Source: Campylobacter concisus (lineage in GTDB: Bacteria; Campylobacterota; Campylobacteria; Campylobacterales; Campylobacteraceae). From it: 44,857 nucleotides of DNA. Below the pieces are notes generated by a model. The model saw nothing but the letters and a program-made list of their open reading frames with translations, was not told the DNA's origin and did no database searches. Below are positions 1-9,004 of this stretch, piece after piece. Location of the stretch: the NCBI RefSeq assembly GCF_003048405.1, contig NZ_PIQS01000007.1, forward strand, positions 1 through 44,857, read 5' to 3'. The number at the start of each line of letters is the position of its first letter. Position 1 is the stretch's first letter. The position numbers and the translations under genes were made by a program.

Positions 1-14
1 GTTTAAATTTTTGC

Positions 15-20
15 TAAAAT
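15..20 (+). promoter_or_regulatory. Candidate -10 box (TAAAAT) for the integrase gene
   Basis: TAAAAT preceded by TTTGC lies six bases before the ATG of the recombinase at 27. A start site about seven bases downstream would fall on or next to the ATG, and there is no Shine-Dalgarno sequence between. If this is the real promoter the mRNA would be nearly leaderless. The window starts here, so an upstream promoter cannot be excluded. Confidence 0.35.
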
Positions 21-26
21 CACCGC

Positions 27-1181
27 ATGAAAAATTTAGAAAAAAATAGAAATATATATATTAAGCATAATCGTTTTTATATTGACTATCAAAAGGACGG
101 CGTAAGAATTCGCCGTGCCACTGGACTGAAAAAATCCCCTTTAGCATTTGATTTTATTCGAAAAAACTATAATTTATTTCTTGGCTCTGAAGAGGATATT
201 GAACTTGCTAAGAGCAAATATTATGAGCTCGAGGATATGCAAACTGATCGCATAATCAGAAAAGGGGAGCAAAAGCTGGAGCCTATTAAAAATACTAGTG
301 AGTTTAGCTTTGAGGGGATTATTTATAGATTGCTTAATGAAAAATCCTTTTTAAAGGATAAAACAATCAGGTTTTATAATGTTGCTAGTCAGGCTGTTAT
401 CGATTTTCTGCATTCAAAAAACATCTTTTACCTGTCCGATTTTGAAAGGCAGGATAGTATTGATTTTGTAAAATTTTGTAAAAACAAGGGCTTAAAAGAT
501 AGCTCAATTAATGGGTATTGCTCTTTTTTTAAAATGGTTTTTCGTTATGCTATTGCCAATGATATAATCTCAAAAAATCCATTCTATATACCTAGGTTCA
601 AACAAGAATTACATAATGCCGACAATGGTGATTTTACCCCTTTTAATTTAAGTGAGATTTTGCAACTTATAAAACATGCCGAGGGCGAGCTACGCTTATT
701 TTTAATAGTTGCATTCTTTACTGGGGCTAGGACTGGCGAGATTTTGGCTTTGACTTTTAATGACTTGGATTTTCAAAATAAGGAGATACGTATTAATAAA
801 ACTCTATCGGAGCTAGGTGTTTTGGATTCTCCTAAAACTAAATCCAGCAATCGTACAATCGATATGCTTGATATTGTTTATAATGAACTGATAAAACTCG
901 ATTATACCGATATTAATCAAAATATTTTTTCTCTTTCACGAGCAGTTATCAGATTAAAATTTAATGATTTGCAGAGATCCCTTGGCTTTAAAATACATAA
1001 GCTTTATGATACTAGACACTCATTCGCTTCTGTAATGTTAAGTCGTGGCGAGGAGCCGATGTGGGTTGGTTGTAAAATGATGGGTCATAAAAATTTAAAT
1101 GAGACCTATCGCTCTTATGCTAAATATCTACCAAAAGATACTAGGCAAAGAGCAACTTTTTTAAAGAATATAGCAATTTAA
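27..1181 (+). CDS. Tyrosine-type site-specific recombinase / integrase
   Basis: A 384-residue phage-type integrase that would cut and rejoin DNA at short attachment sites. The C-terminal catalytic half shows the family residues: arginine in GARTGE (about residue 236), a lysine candidate in TKSSNR, the YDTRH box (R-H of the second motif, with Tyr where His is usual), the GHKN box and a nucleophile tyrosine in YRSYAKY near 365. The N-terminal part holds an AP2-like arm region and a SAM-like core-binding domain (about 90-190). It stands alone and converges on serB. No tRNA or att repeat is visible, so it may be the end of an element lying left of the window or a remnant. No Shine-Dalgarno precedes the ATG. 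Confidence 0.9.
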   Translation: MKNLEKNRNIYIKHNRFYIDYQKDGVRIRRATGLKKSPLAFDFIRKNYNLFLGSEEDIELAKSKYYELEDMQTDRIIRKGEQKLEPIKNTSEFSFEGIIYRLLNEKSFLKDKTIRFYNVASQAVIDFLHSKNIFYLSDFERQDSIDFVKFCKNKGLKDSSINGYCSFFKMVFRYAIANDIISKNPFYIPRFKQELHNADNGDFTPFNLSEILQLIKHAEGELRLFLIVAFFTGARTGEILALTFNDLDFQNKEIRINKTLSELGVLDSPKTKSSNRTIDMLDIVYNELIKLDYTDINQNIFSLSRAVIRLKFNDLQRSLGFKIHKLYDTRHSFASVMLSRGEEPMWVGCKMMGHKNLNETYRSYAKYLPKDTRQRATFLKNIAI

Positions 1182-1214
1182 AATTTTAAAAAAATAGACA
1201 CTTTTTGATAAAAA

Positions 1215-1225
1215 TATGCTATAAT
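1215..1225 (+). promoter_or_regulatory. Orphan extended -10 promoter (TATGCTATAAT)
   Basis: TATGC followed by a consensus TATAAT, preceded by a T-rich stretch as in Campylobacter sigma-70 promoters, lies 40 bases after the integrase stop. It faces right into the 3' end of serB, which is on the other strand. No convincing protein gene follows on the plus strand, so it could drive a short RNA ending near the hairpin at 1280-1301, an antisense transcript of serB, or be a remnant. Confidence 0.45.
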
Positions 1226-1279
1226 ATACTAATTTAATTTAAAAAAGTAGATGACTTTTCACCCCTTTTTTATTTATTT

Positions 1280-1301
1280 AAATGCCTATTTTACGGCATT
1301 T
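1280..1301. terminator. Hairpin between convergent integrase and serB
   Basis: A 7-bp perfect stem (AAATGCC / GGCATTT) with an 8-base loop overlaps the last base of the serB stop codon. It is placed to end both the rightward transcripts and the serB operon. Neither strand has a long U-run directly after the stem, so strength is uncertain. Confidence 0.4.
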
Positions 1302-1927
1302 CAGCTTATAAATTTTAAAATTTCACGCAAGTCTTTAACATCAACACAATGTGTCGCTTCTTTTTTTAAGATATCTTTTGCACAAAATGCAATGCTAAGG
1401 TCGCACTTTCTAAACATCGATATGTCATTGGCCCCGTCCCCAACACACATTATCTCGTCCTTGCCTAAATTTAATAGTCCACATAAGCGGTCAATCATAT
1501 CTCCCTTTGAACTACTAAACATCATTTCTCCGCCAACTTCACCACTTAAAATTCCATCTTTATGGTGTAAGATATTTGCAAAATTTGCATCAAAATTAAG
1601 CTTTTTTTGCATTACATCGGTTGCATTGTGAAATCCACCGCTAAAAACCACAACTTTGATACCCTTTTGCTTTAAAGCTTCTATTAGCTCGCCAGCTCCT
1701 GGCATTATGGGTAAATTTCTGCAAATTTCATTTACTTTTAAAAGTGGCAATCCTTTTAAAAATTTTACTCTTTTTGTAAGACTTTCAAAAAAATCAAGCT
1801 CGCCATTCATTGAACGCTTAGTTATATTAGCTACTTCTTCACTAGCATTATTAGCGGCGGCGAGAATATCTATCGTCTCGCCGTCCATTATTGTAGAGTC
1901 AAAGTCAAAAACACAAAGTTTTATCAA
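1301..1927 (-). CDS. serB: Phosphoserine phosphatase SerB
   Basis: Haloacid-dehalogenase phosphatase that hydrolyses O-phosphoserine in the last step of serine synthesis, in the cytoplasm. Visible motifs are the nucleophile motif I DFDST (Asp8, Asp10), motif II VFSGG near residue 93, and motif III GDGANDISM near 163. The 208-residue length fits the short SerB form without an ACT domain. The chosen start is a TTG with AGGG upstream, 8 bases after the cheW stop. It is the last gene of the lpxB-greA-cheV-cheA-cheW operon, the same order as in C. jejuni. Confidence 0.92.
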   Translation of the reverse strand: MIKLCVFDFDSTIMDGETIDILAAANNASEEVANITKRSMNGELDFFESLTKRVKFLKGLPLLKVNEICRNLPIMPGAGELIEALKQKGIKVVVFSGGFHNATDVMQKKLNFDANFANILHHKDGILSGEVGGEMMFSSSKGDMIDRLCGLLNLGKDEIMCVGDGANDISMFRKCDLSIAFCAKDILKKEATHCVDVKDLREILKFIS

Positions 1928-1935
1928 GTTATACC

Positions 1936-2433
1936 CTAAAAATCACGCTTCAAAAGGCTTTCGACCTTCAAGATCGTAAGGATATTTTGATCGCGCTTAC
2001 CGATACCATAAATCATGCCTTTGTCTTTTACCAAAGTCTCTGGTGGCGGATCGATCCTGTTACGATCTATTCTGATAGCCTCCGTCAAGCGGTCTATCAC
2101 AAAGCCAGCGATATTATCCGCATCTTTCATAACGATATATCTTGTGCTTGGGCTTTGTTTTGTGACATTTAGTGAAAAACGCTTACGCAAATCAATAAGC
2201 GGAATAACATTTCCACGTAGGTTAAACACGCCAAGAACGTAATCAGGCACACTAGGAACACGTGTATATTCAATAGGTTTGATTATCTCTTGGATATTTA
2301 AAATAGGTATTGCGTACTCTTCCTCACCGACAACAAATCCTACTAGTTGAACTATATCCTCATTATTTTTTAACTCAGGACCATTTATTTGCTGTTTTTG
2401 TTTGCTTAAAACTTGATTTAGTTTATTGTTCAT
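1936..2433 (-). CDS. cheW: Chemotaxis coupling protein CheW
   Basis: A 165-residue single CheW domain (about 25-160) with the typical VGEEEYAIPI, NLRGNVIPLIDLR and FVIDRL strands. It links methyl-accepting chemoreceptors to the kinase CheA at the inner face of the membrane. It lies nine bases after cheA, so the two are expressed together, with the receiver-bearing scaffold cheV just upstream. Confidence 0.96.
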   Translation of the reverse strand: MNNKLNQVLSKQKQQINGPELKNNEDIVQLVGFVVGEEEYAIPILNIQEIIKPIEYTRVPSVPDYVLGVFNLRGNVIPLIDLRKRFSLNVTKQSPSTRYIVMKDADNIAGFVIDRLTEAIRIDRNRIDPPPETLVKDKGMIYGIGKRDQNILTILKVESLLKRDF

Positions 2434-2442
2434 CCCTTACCC

Positions 2443-4785
2443 CTAAGCTAATTTTATATTCTTTCTAACGACATTTTCTAGGTACTCGGCTGAATATGGT
2501 TTTGTAATATACTCAGTCATTCCAACTTCTACACCACGCAATCTATCTGTTTTTGACGTCCTTGATGTAACAGCAATAAGTGGTAAATTTCTATACTTAG
2601 AGTATTTTCTAATTTCGCCAGCCAGTGTATATCCATCCATCCTTGGCATCTCAATATCTATCAAGATCGCATCAAAGGAGTGTTCTCCGGATTTTACGAT
2701 GTTTAATGCCTCAACACCGTTTGTGGCTTCTATTATCGTTACCCCAGTTGGTTCAAGCGCTTTTTGCATGATAGTTCTATCCATTTTTGAGTCATCAACT
2801 ATCAAGACTTTATAATCGCTTGGTTTTTCCTTTGCTTTTGTGCTATCTTCTATTTCGGCTCTAATATCTACCTTGATATCTTTTGCCATCTCCATCATAG
2901 CACCAACGTCGATAATCAATGTCACACGGCCATCACCTCTAATAGTCGCACCGGCAATACCTGGGATATTTTGTAAATAATCACCCATTGATTTAATAAC
3001 AATCTCTTCTTGTCCAACCAAAGTATCGACGATAATACCTAGTTTTGCTTCAGCAACACCGATTATTACGACATAAGTTTGATCTCCACCATCAAATGCT
3101 TTTTCTACACCAAATACATCAGAGAGTCTAACAAGAGATAAGACTTCATCTCTTAGCCTTAGTACATTTTTGCCATCGATCGTGTAGATATCATCAATCG
3201 GCACGCGAACAGTTTCAAGAACGCTAGCAAGTGGAATAGCATAAAATTCTTCTTGAGTTCCAACAAGTAGTGACTGAATAATCGCAAGCGTGAGTGGAAT
3301 TTTAAGCTTCATAACTGTGCCTTTTCCAACTTCACTTTCAATATCAATGATGCCGTTTAGTTTTTCGATATTAGTCTTAACAACATCCATACCAACACCA
3401 CGACCAGATACGTTTGTAACCTTTGCTGCAGTTGAAAATCCTGGTCTAAAGATAAGACCAAATGCCTCTTTTTCGCTCATCGCATCAGCTTCGCGCTCAG
3501 TGATGATGCCTTTTTCTATCGATTTAGATTTAAGCATGTCAGCATCTAAACCCTTACCATCATCAACTATCTCAACAACGATATGATTGCCTTCATTGTA
3601 AGCTTTTAGCTGAACAAGACCTTTTTCAGGCTTGCCTGCTGCCTTTCTTGTCTCAGGATCCTCGATGCCGTGATCGCATGAATTTCTGATGATGTGAACT
3701 AGTGGATCGCCGATCTCTTCTACGATTGACTTATCAAGCTCAGTCTCTTCACCTGAAATTTCAAGATCGATTTGCTTACCAAGGTCGCGGCTAAGATCGC
3801 GTATCATACGTGGGAATTTATTAAAGACTTTTGCTATTGGAAGCATTCTTGTCTTCATAACTGCAAGCTGAATATCAGTCGTCACTAAGCTTAGACTTGA
3901 GACTACTTGATTTAGCTCTTCAAGGAATTTCTCACCCTCATATCTCTCTTCCACATCATCATAAATTTTTAATAAGCGGTTTTTACCAAGAACAAGCTCA
4001 CCAATTAGGTTCATTAAGTGGTCAAGTCTTTTTACCTCAACACGTATAGTTTGTTCCTGAGCTACTGCACCGCTACTTGCCGCTGGGACCTTCTTATCTC
4101 CGTCTTTTTCTTTACTCTCTGCTTTTGCAGCTGGAGCTGAAGTACTACTTGCAGCCGGGGCTATCTCGCTAGGAGATTTTGGAGCTATGCCTTTTGAAGC
4201 ACGCCTTGCTTGGTCTTCTGCTTTTCTAACCTTTAAAAGTCTTTCTATCTCAGCTTCTACTTCAGAGTCGCTTAGCTTTGAAAGCTCAGCATCACTTATC
4301 TCTGGTGCTTCTTCGGCAGGCGCGGCTGGCTCTGGCTCTGGTGTTGGCTCAGCTACCGGTGTGGCAGGAGCTTCAGGAGCTGCTGCTGGAGTCTCACCTT
4401 CAGAAATTTGAGTAAGTCTTGCGCAAATATTTTTAATATCAATGCCAGCAGCTGTATCATTTCCATGATCTCTAATGCTACTTAACAAACCTTTCATCAT
4501 ATCAACTGACTCAAGAACTACGTCCATAATGTCTGGAGTGATCTTTAGCTCGCCTTTTCTAGCTTTATTTAAAACATCCTCCATATGGTGAGTAAGCTCT
4601 GTTAAAACATCAAAATTTAAAAAGCTTGAACTACCTTTTACTGTGTGAGCAACGCGGAAAATTCTATTTAATAATTCCAAATCTTCAGGGTTTGACTCAA
4701 GCTCAACAAGATCGTGATCTATCTGCTCAATAAGTTCGAAAGCTTCTATTAAAAAGTCTTCCATTATTTCTTTCATATCATCCAT
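2443..4785 (-). CDS. cheA: Chemotaxis histidine kinase CheA with C-terminal receiver (CheAY)
   Basis: Hybrid chemotaxis kinase of 780 residues. Domains in order: Hpt domain with phospho-acceptor His47 in VAHTVKGSS; a long Ala/Pro/Glu-rich linker (about 125-240); the P3 dimerisation helices; an HATPase domain (NSCDHGIEDP, GRGVGMDVV); a CheW-like P5 domain (about 510-640); and a C-terminal receiver (about 660-780) with VLIVDDS, DIEMPRMDG and the TKPYS lysine motif. The fused receiver is normal for campylobacters and helicobacters, where it probably acts as a phosphate sink alongside CheY. It sits between cheV and cheW. The CheY that talks to the flagellar motor is separate, at 16217-16582. Confidence 0.97.
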   Translation of the reverse strand: MDDMKEIMEDFLIEAFELIEQIDHDLVELESNPEDLELLNRIFRVAHTVKGSSSFLNFDVLTELTHHMEDVLNKARKGELKITPDIMDVVLESVDMMKGLLSSIRDHGNDTAAGIDIKNICARLTQISEGETPAAAPEAPATPVAEPTPEPEPAAPAEEAPEISDAELSKLSDSEVEAEIERLLKVRKAEDQARRASKGIAPKSPSEIAPAASSTSAPAAKAESKEKDGDKKVPAASSGAVAQEQTIRVEVKRLDHLMNLIGELVLGKNRLLKIYDDVEERYEGEKFLEELNQVVSSLSLVTTDIQLAVMKTRMLPIAKVFNKFPRMIRDLSRDLGKQIDLEISGEETELDKSIVEEIGDPLVHIIRNSCDHGIEDPETRKAAGKPEKGLVQLKAYNEGNHIVVEIVDDGKGLDADMLKSKSIEKGIITEREADAMSEKEAFGLIFRPGFSTAAKVTNVSGRGVGMDVVKTNIEKLNGIIDIESEVGKGTVMKLKIPLTLAIIQSLLVGTQEEFYAIPLASVLETVRVPIDDIYTIDGKNVLRLRDEVLSLVRLSDVFGVEKAFDGGDQTYVVIIGVAEAKLGIIVDTLVGQEEIVIKSMGDYLQNIPGIAGATIRGDGRVTLIIDVGAMMEMAKDIKVDIRAEIEDSTKAKEKPSDYKVLIVDDSKMDRTIMQKALEPTGVTIIEATNGVEALNIVKSGEHSFDAILIDIEMPRMDGYTLAGEIRKYSKYRNLPLIAVTSRTSKTDRLRGVEVGMTEYITKPYSAEYLENVVRKNIKLA

Positions 4786-4793
4786 GTTTCACC

Positions 4794-5747
4794 TCATTTT
4801 GCAGATTTAGAATGTGCTTCAATAACTTTTAGCACTTCTTGATAAAATATGCTTGCATCAAATTTTGTAAGATACGCCGCACCACCAGCTTCTTTGCTCT
4901 TGATTTCACTAAAATCATTACTCAATGAGGAGTTAAATACTATTGGTACTTCTTTAAATCTTTCATCGTTTTTAAGAGTTGAAGCAAAGCGGTATCCATC
5001 CATCTGTGGCATTTCGATATCACTTAAGATAACTCTAAGCTCTCTTGATAGGTTATCTCCGTATCTTTGATAAAGCTCTTCCATTCTCTCCAAGCCCTCA
5101 ACGCCGTTTTTGGCCTCAACTACACTAAGTCCCATTTTCTCAAGTGCGTCTTTTACCAGCTTTCTAGCAGTTGAGCTATCATCTAGAACTAAAGCGGCGC
5201 CTTTTAATTTTTGATCGTCTGTTACATCAAATTCGATCTTTGGTGAGTAAATTCCAAGCTCTTCTACTATACTTTCAAGATCAAGGATAAGTAAAACTTC
5301 ATCATTTTCTATTCTTGTTACGCCTGTTATTTTGCCTTTGTCTAAAGCGCCAGAACCTGAAGCAAAATTTGCTGGCTCAATATCTTTCCAGCTTATGCGT
5401 CTGATCCTTTTTGCCTCATGGACGATAAAACCGATCAAAATACCACTAAACTCAGCAATAATAACACGTGGCTTTATAACTACGCCTTCGGTTGGCTCGA
5501 TAATATTCATCCATCTTGCCAAATTTATGACAGGGATCACCACGCCCCTTAAATCAAAAATTCCCTCGATATACTCGGGAACGCCAGGAAGCTCTGTAAG
5601 ATTTGGCATCTTAATGATCTCCCGCACCTTTGCGACATTGACTCCGTATATTCCTTCATATACTTTGTTTTCGGTCTTTTTAAAGATACGAAAATCAACA
5701 AGTTCCATCTCGTTTGAGTCCGTTTTTAGTACGTTATCTCCAAACAT
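4794..5747 (-). CDS. cheV: Chemotaxis scaffold protein CheV (CheW-receiver fusion)
   Basis: A 317-residue coupling protein. The N-terminal CheW domain (about 20-165) has FDLRGVVIPVINLARW, and the C-terminal receiver (about 180-310) has ALVLDDSSTARK, LSDIEMPQMDG and the YLTKFD lysine. It couples receptors to CheA and can be phosphorylated, probably tuning adaptation. I chose the ATG at 5747 rather than the TTG one codon earlier: it shares its A with the stop of the preceding gene (TGATG) and has AAAGGA upstream. Confidence 0.95.
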   Translation of the reverse strand: MFGDNVLKTDSNEMELVDFRIFKKTENKVYEGIYGVNVAKVREIIKMPNLTELPGVPEYIEGIFDLRGVVIPVINLARWMNIIEPTEGVVIKPRVIIAEFSGILIGFIVHEAKRIRRISWKDIEPANFASGSGALDKGKITGVTRIENDEVLLILDLESIVEELGIYSPKIEFDVTDDQKLKGAALVLDDSSTARKLVKDALEKMGLSVVEAKNGVEGLERMEELYQRYGDNLSRELRVILSDIEMPQMDGYRFASTLKNDERFKEVPIVFNSSLSNDFSEIKSKEAGGAAYLTKFDASIFYQEVLKVIEAHSKSAK

Positions 5748-6538
5748 CAATGTCCTTTCAAACTCATTTTGAGCAAATTTAACTTTTGCTGGGCGTATTC
5801 TACAACAAAATAACTTTGCTCACATGCAAAACAAGGTAAATTTATATAAAACTTATCGTAAATGTTAAATTGCTCGCCTTGATGATAGTGTCCTTCTATT
5901 ACGATATTAGCCTCGTATCCCTGCAAATGCTTGCTCATTAGCTCCTTAAAATTAGGAATTTTATAGTCTAAATTTTTATTGGTAAGTTTGGCTAGTATCG
6001 CTTTTGATATTTTAAAATTTAAAAATTTATCCAAAGCATTCATAAATTTTAAAAACCATCTAAAGCGCAAAAATCTAAGTGCGTATTTATCTACAAAAGG
6101 TAAAAATATATCACCATGCGCGATCTGAACGCGCTCTTCATTGATTGTCTTAAAATTTGCTGGCTGATCGTAAATATCATAAACCCTAACGCTTTTATAG
6201 CGCAGCATCTCACGCCCATCCCAAATTTCTCTTGTTTTATTAAATAAATTTGAAAGTCTAAAATCGTGATTACCCTCGAAGTAAAAAATTTCTATCTTTT
6301 GTGAAATTTTATTTATAAGATCTAGATGCTCAGCGTAAAATTCTCTTGTATATTCGCCCTCGCCCGTTAGAAAGTCAAACATATCGCCTAACAAAAAAAT
6401 TTGTGGCGGTTCTTTTATCTCGCCACTATCAATGGCTCTTAAAAATTTTAAAAAGCCATTTCGATTTACGTTTTCATGTGCATCAGCTATAAAGATCGCG
6501 CCTTCTTTTATAATGGGGGCATATAGATATTCGCTCAA
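5747..6538 (-). CDS. lpxH: Calcineurin-like metallophosphoesterase, probable UDP-2,3-diacylglucosamine hydrolase (LpxH-like)
   Basis: A 263-residue metallophosphoesterase. The metal-binding motifs are FIADAHE (near 16), LLGDMFDF (GDxFD, near 50), EGNHDF (GNHD, near 94), IAHGDIF (near 139) and a C-terminal GHYH (near 218). These match the LpxH pattern, in which the enzyme removes UMP from UDP-2,3-diacylglucosamine to give lipid X. LpxH and LpxB catalyse consecutive steps of lipid A synthesis, and lpxB is two genes upstream in the same operon, which supports this role. Assignment to LpxH rather than another phosphoesterase of the superfamily is inferred from motifs and context. Confidence 0.7.
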   Translation of the reverse strand: MSEYLYAPIIKEGAIFIADAHENVNRNGFLKFLRAIDSGEIKEPPQIFLLGDMFDFLTGEGEYTREFYAEHLDLINKISQKIEIFYFEGNHDFRLSNLFNKTREIWDGREMLRYKSVRVYDIYDQPANFKTINEERVQIAHGDIFLPFVDKYALRFLRFRWFLKFMNALDKFLNFKISKAILAKLTNKNLDYKIPNFKELMSKHLQGYEANIVIEGHYHQGEQFNIYDKFYINLPCFACEQSYFVVEYAQQKLNLLKMSLKGH

Positions 6539-6601
6539 ATTTTGCCTTAATTAAAAATTAGCAGAGCCAAAAAGCAGTTTCTAGCTCTTTGTCTCATCTT
6601 T

Positions 6602-7087
6602 TTAGTCAAATTTTATAGGCTTATAGCAAATTTTTACAATCTCAACGTCGCTTCTGCCTTTTGGTAAATTTAACACCACTTCATCGCCCTCAGCCTTACC
6701 CAAAAGCTGCTTTGCAAGTGGCGAATTTATCGAGATATAGCCTTTATCGATGTCGCTTTCGCTAATGCCAACTATCGTATATGTATGCTCTATTTCGGTT
6801 TCCTCGTCCATTATCGTAACACTTGAGCCAAACCTAACTCTATCGTGCTCATAGCTACTTGGATCGATCACTTCGGCATTTGCAAGAAGCGAGCCTAGCT
6901 CAGCGATCCTAGCGTCTATAAAGGCTTGTTTTTCTTTTGCTGCGTGATACTCAGCATTTTCTTTTAGGTCGCCGTGACTTCTTGCGATATCTATCTCAGT
7001 TACGATTTGAGGACGCTGCACGAGCCTTAAATCCTTTAGTTCAGCTTCTATTTTTTCATATCCGTATATTGTCATTGGTTCACTCAT
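6602..7087 (-). CDS. greA: Transcription elongation factor GreA
   Basis: A 161-residue GreA: an N-terminal coiled coil (about 8-78, with [20 protein letters not shown] and the acidic tip that enters the RNA polymerase secondary channel) and a C-terminal FKBP-like domain ([16 protein letters not shown]). It stimulates cleavage of backtracked RNA. The ATG at 7087 has GGAG upstream, overlapping the end of lpxB, so the two are cotranscribed. Confidence 0.97.
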   Translation of the reverse strand: MSEPMTIYGYEKIEAELKDLRLVQRPQIVTEIDIARSHGDLKENAEYHAAKEKQAFIDARIAELGSLLANAEVIDPSSYEHDRVRFGSSVTIMDEETEIEHTYTIVGISESDIDKGYISINSPLAKQLLGKAEGDEVVLNLPKGRSDVEIVKICYKPIKFD

Positions 7088-7090
7088 TTT

Positions 7091-8125
7091 TTACTCCATA
7101 TTCTTTAAAATTTTTACTACATTTTTGCTGCTGCCATGTGACAAATACTCTCTCAATTCGTCACAGCCTTTTAAAAATTTCTGCCTATCACAGCTCTCAT
7201 AGGCTTTAAGTAAATTATCAGCCGTTGCAAACTCTTGGATAAACTCCTCATGAAGCGGCTCTTTGCCCATGAAGTCAAACATTATATTTGCAAGTCCTGC
7301 GTGCTTGATCTTTACAAATTTCCTAGCTATAAAAACATCTATCGCTTTTGCTTTATAGGCTAGCACAAATGGTGTGCCAATGAGCGCAGCCTCAAGCGTA
7401 GCCGTACCTGAGCAAATAAAGGCAAAATCGCTATCATACAAAGCTTCAGGCGTGTTTGAGATGACCTCAAAATCGCTCACATCACCATAAATTTCGCCCA
7501 CTTTATCAAGCAAAAATGGTGGCACGACAAGCAGCCTTTTTGCTTCTATCTTTTTAGCAAGCTCTCTATAAACTGGCATCAGCCTTGAAATCTCTGACCT
7601 TCTTGAGCCTGGCAAAAACGCCACTTTACCGCTGCTACTTAGGCTAGTTTTCTTAAGCTTTATCTCATCCATCAAAGGATGTCCCACGTAGGTCGATCGG
7701 CTATAAAATTTCGCATCAAATGGCAAGATCGAAGCTAGGTTGTCACAGTACCTCTCAACCGTACTCACTCTTTTTGGCTTCCACGCCCAAACTTGGGGCA
7801 AGATGTAGTATGTCACGGCTGCCTTTACCCCAGCCTCTTTTATCGCCTTTGCAAGCGGTAGGTTAAAGGCTGGGCTGTCGATAAGTAGCACTGCATCAAC
7901 CTCTTTTGCCATCTGGCTCATCACTTTCATCGCCTTTTTGGCTTTAAAGATGAGCGGCAAAACCTCGACAAAACCCATCGCTGAAAACTCGCTACTTTTC
8001 ATATATGGCGTGCCAAGCTCTTCGCTAAAAATTCCCATAAGCTCAAATTCACTCTCGAAATTTTTCAAAATTTCTTTTAAATGCAAATTTGCCGATGGCT
8101 CAAGAGCGGAGACTAAAATTTTCAT
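7091..8125 (-). CDS. lpxB: Lipid-A-disaccharide synthase LpxB
   Basis: A 344-residue GT19 glycosyltransferase. It joins UDP-2,3-diacylglucosamine and lipid X into the tetra-acyl disaccharide 1-phosphate, peripherally at the inner membrane. Typical stretches are ALEPSANLH near the N terminus, [14 protein letters not shown] near 106, the [10 protein letters not shown] loop near 171, and [23 protein letters not shown] near 235. It is the first gene of the minus-strand operon ending in serB and lies downstream of a TATAAT box at 8159-8164. No good Shine-Dalgarno precedes the ATG. Confidence 0.96.
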   Translation of the reverse strand: MKILVSALEPSANLHLKEILKNFESEFELMGIFSEELGTPYMKSSEFSAMGFVEVLPLIFKAKKAMKVMSQMAKEVDAVLLIDSPAFNLPLAKAIKEAGVKAAVTYYILPQVWAWKPKRVSTVERYCDNLASILPFDAKFYSRSTYVGHPLMDEIKLKKTSLSSSGKVAFLPGSRRSEISRLMPVYRELAKKIEAKRLLVVPPFLLDKVGEIYGDVSDFEVISNTPEALYDSDFAFICSGTATLEAALIGTPFVLAYKAKAIDVFIARKFVKIKHAGLANIMFDFMGKEPLHEEFIQEFATADNLLKAYESCDRQKFLKGCDELREYLSHGSSKNVVKILKNME

Positions 8126-8158
8126 TTACACACTTTCATCAGGTCTTTTTTTGGGGGC

Positions 8159-8164
8159 ATTATA
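8159..8164 (-). promoter_or_regulatory. Promoter -10 box of the lpxB-to-serB operon
   Basis: On the minus strand a consensus TATAAT preceded by GCG stands about 34 bases before the lpxB ATG, in the divergent gap between lpxB and surE. No -35 box is evident, as usual in Campylobacter. A C5A7 homopolymer pair lies directly downstream, near the expected start site. Confidence 0.6.
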
Positions 8165-8197
8165 CGCAAAATTTCTTTAAAATTTTAAGAAAGCTGT

Positions 8198-8205
8198 GAT
8201 AAAAT
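8198..8205 (+). promoter_or_regulatory. Candidate -10 region of surE-tcdA
   Basis: GATAAAAT preceded by TG (TGTGATAAAAT) lies 22 bases before the TTG start of surE and faces right. Together with the opposing TATAAT at 8159-8164 it makes the 102-base gap a divergent promoter region. Confidence 0.45.
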
Positions 8206-8227
8206 CCAACCCTTTAAAGGATAAAAT

Positions 8228-9004
8228 TTGAAAGAAATTTTGATAACAAATGACGATGGATTTGAGGCGACTGGCCTGCTTGCTTTAAAAGAAGCTTTAA
8301 GCGAGCTAGACGGCGTAAATGTCACGATCGTAGCTCCAAGCTCTGAAAAATCAGCCTGCGCTCACTCTTTGACACTTACAAGACCACTTAGGTTTATAAA
8401 ACTTGATGATAACTTTTTTAAACTCGATGACGCAACGCCTAGCGACTGCGTCTATCTCGCACTTCACGCACTTTATAATAAAAAGCCAGATCTGGTGATA
8501 AGCGGCATAAATCATGGAGCAAATTTAGGCGAAGATATCACCTACTCTGGCACGTGCGGAGCTGCCATGGAGGGAGTTTTGCAAGGCATTAGAAGTATCG
8601 CTTTTTCGCAGTTTTATGCAAATAACTCGCTAAATGAACTTGGCTTTGAGCTAGCAAAAGAGGTGGTGAAATTTATCGTACCAAAGGTGCTAGATGGTGA
8701 AATTTCGCTAAATCAAAGAGAATTTCTAAATGTAAATATCCCAGCTGTAACTAGCAAAAATTTCAAAGGCTACTCCATCGTACCAGCTGGCAAACGCACT
8801 TACGCCACGCATGCTACGCTTAATCGCAACCCAAGAGGCATCGAGTACTACTGGCTTGGAAATGCTGCGCTTGAATACGAAAAAGGCGAGCCAAGCGACA
8901 TCAGCAAGGTAAATGAGGGCTTTGCCACGATAACGCCCATAAAACTAAATATGACTTCATACGAGAGTTTGGAGAGCTTAAAAGGGAAATTTGATGCAAA
9001 ATGA
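8228..9004 (+). CDS. surE: 5'/3'-nucleotidase SurE
   Basis: A 258-residue SurE nucleotidase that removes phosphate from nucleoside monophosphates in a metal-dependent reaction in the cytoplasm. Seen are the N-terminal ITNDDG metal motif (residues 5-10), APSSEKSACAHSLT near 37, and SGINHGANLGEDITYSGT near 91, the conserved core. Translation starts at a TTG with AAAGGA seven bases upstream. It overlaps the next gene by 11 bases. Confidence 0.96.
   Translation: MKEILITNDDGFEATGLLALKEALSELDGVNVTIVAPSSEKSACAHSLTLTRPLRFIKLDDNFFKLDDATPSDCVYLALHALYNKKPDLVISGINHGANLGEDITYSGTCGAAMEGVLQGIRSIAFSQFYANNSLNELGFELAKEVVKFIVPKVLDGEISLNQREFLNVNIPAVTSKNFKGYSIVPAGKRTYATHATLNRNPRGIEYYWLGNAALEYEKGEPSDISKVNEGFATITPIKLNMTSYESLESLKGKFDAK

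Noticed and set aside
1251..1631. 126-residue plus-strand frame downstream of the orphan promoter
   Set aside because: Almost wholly antisense to serB, whose motifs are clear. The frame follows serB codon structure and has no ribosome site.
3290..4411. Plus-strand frames opposite cheA
   Set aside because: Mirror frames of the Ala/Pro-rich linker and kinase domain of cheA, with low-complexity Ser/Ala content and no ribosome sites.
6539..6601. AGAGC / GCTCT inverted repeat between greA and the LpxH-like gene as a terminator
   Set aside because: Five-base stem with a 16-base loop and only a weak U-tract. Genes on both sides are in the same direction and conserved as one operon.
8153..8157. G5 run beside T7 near the lpxB start site as a phase-variable tract
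   Set aside because: Too short to expect frequent slippage, and lpxB is likely essential. No evidence of variation.
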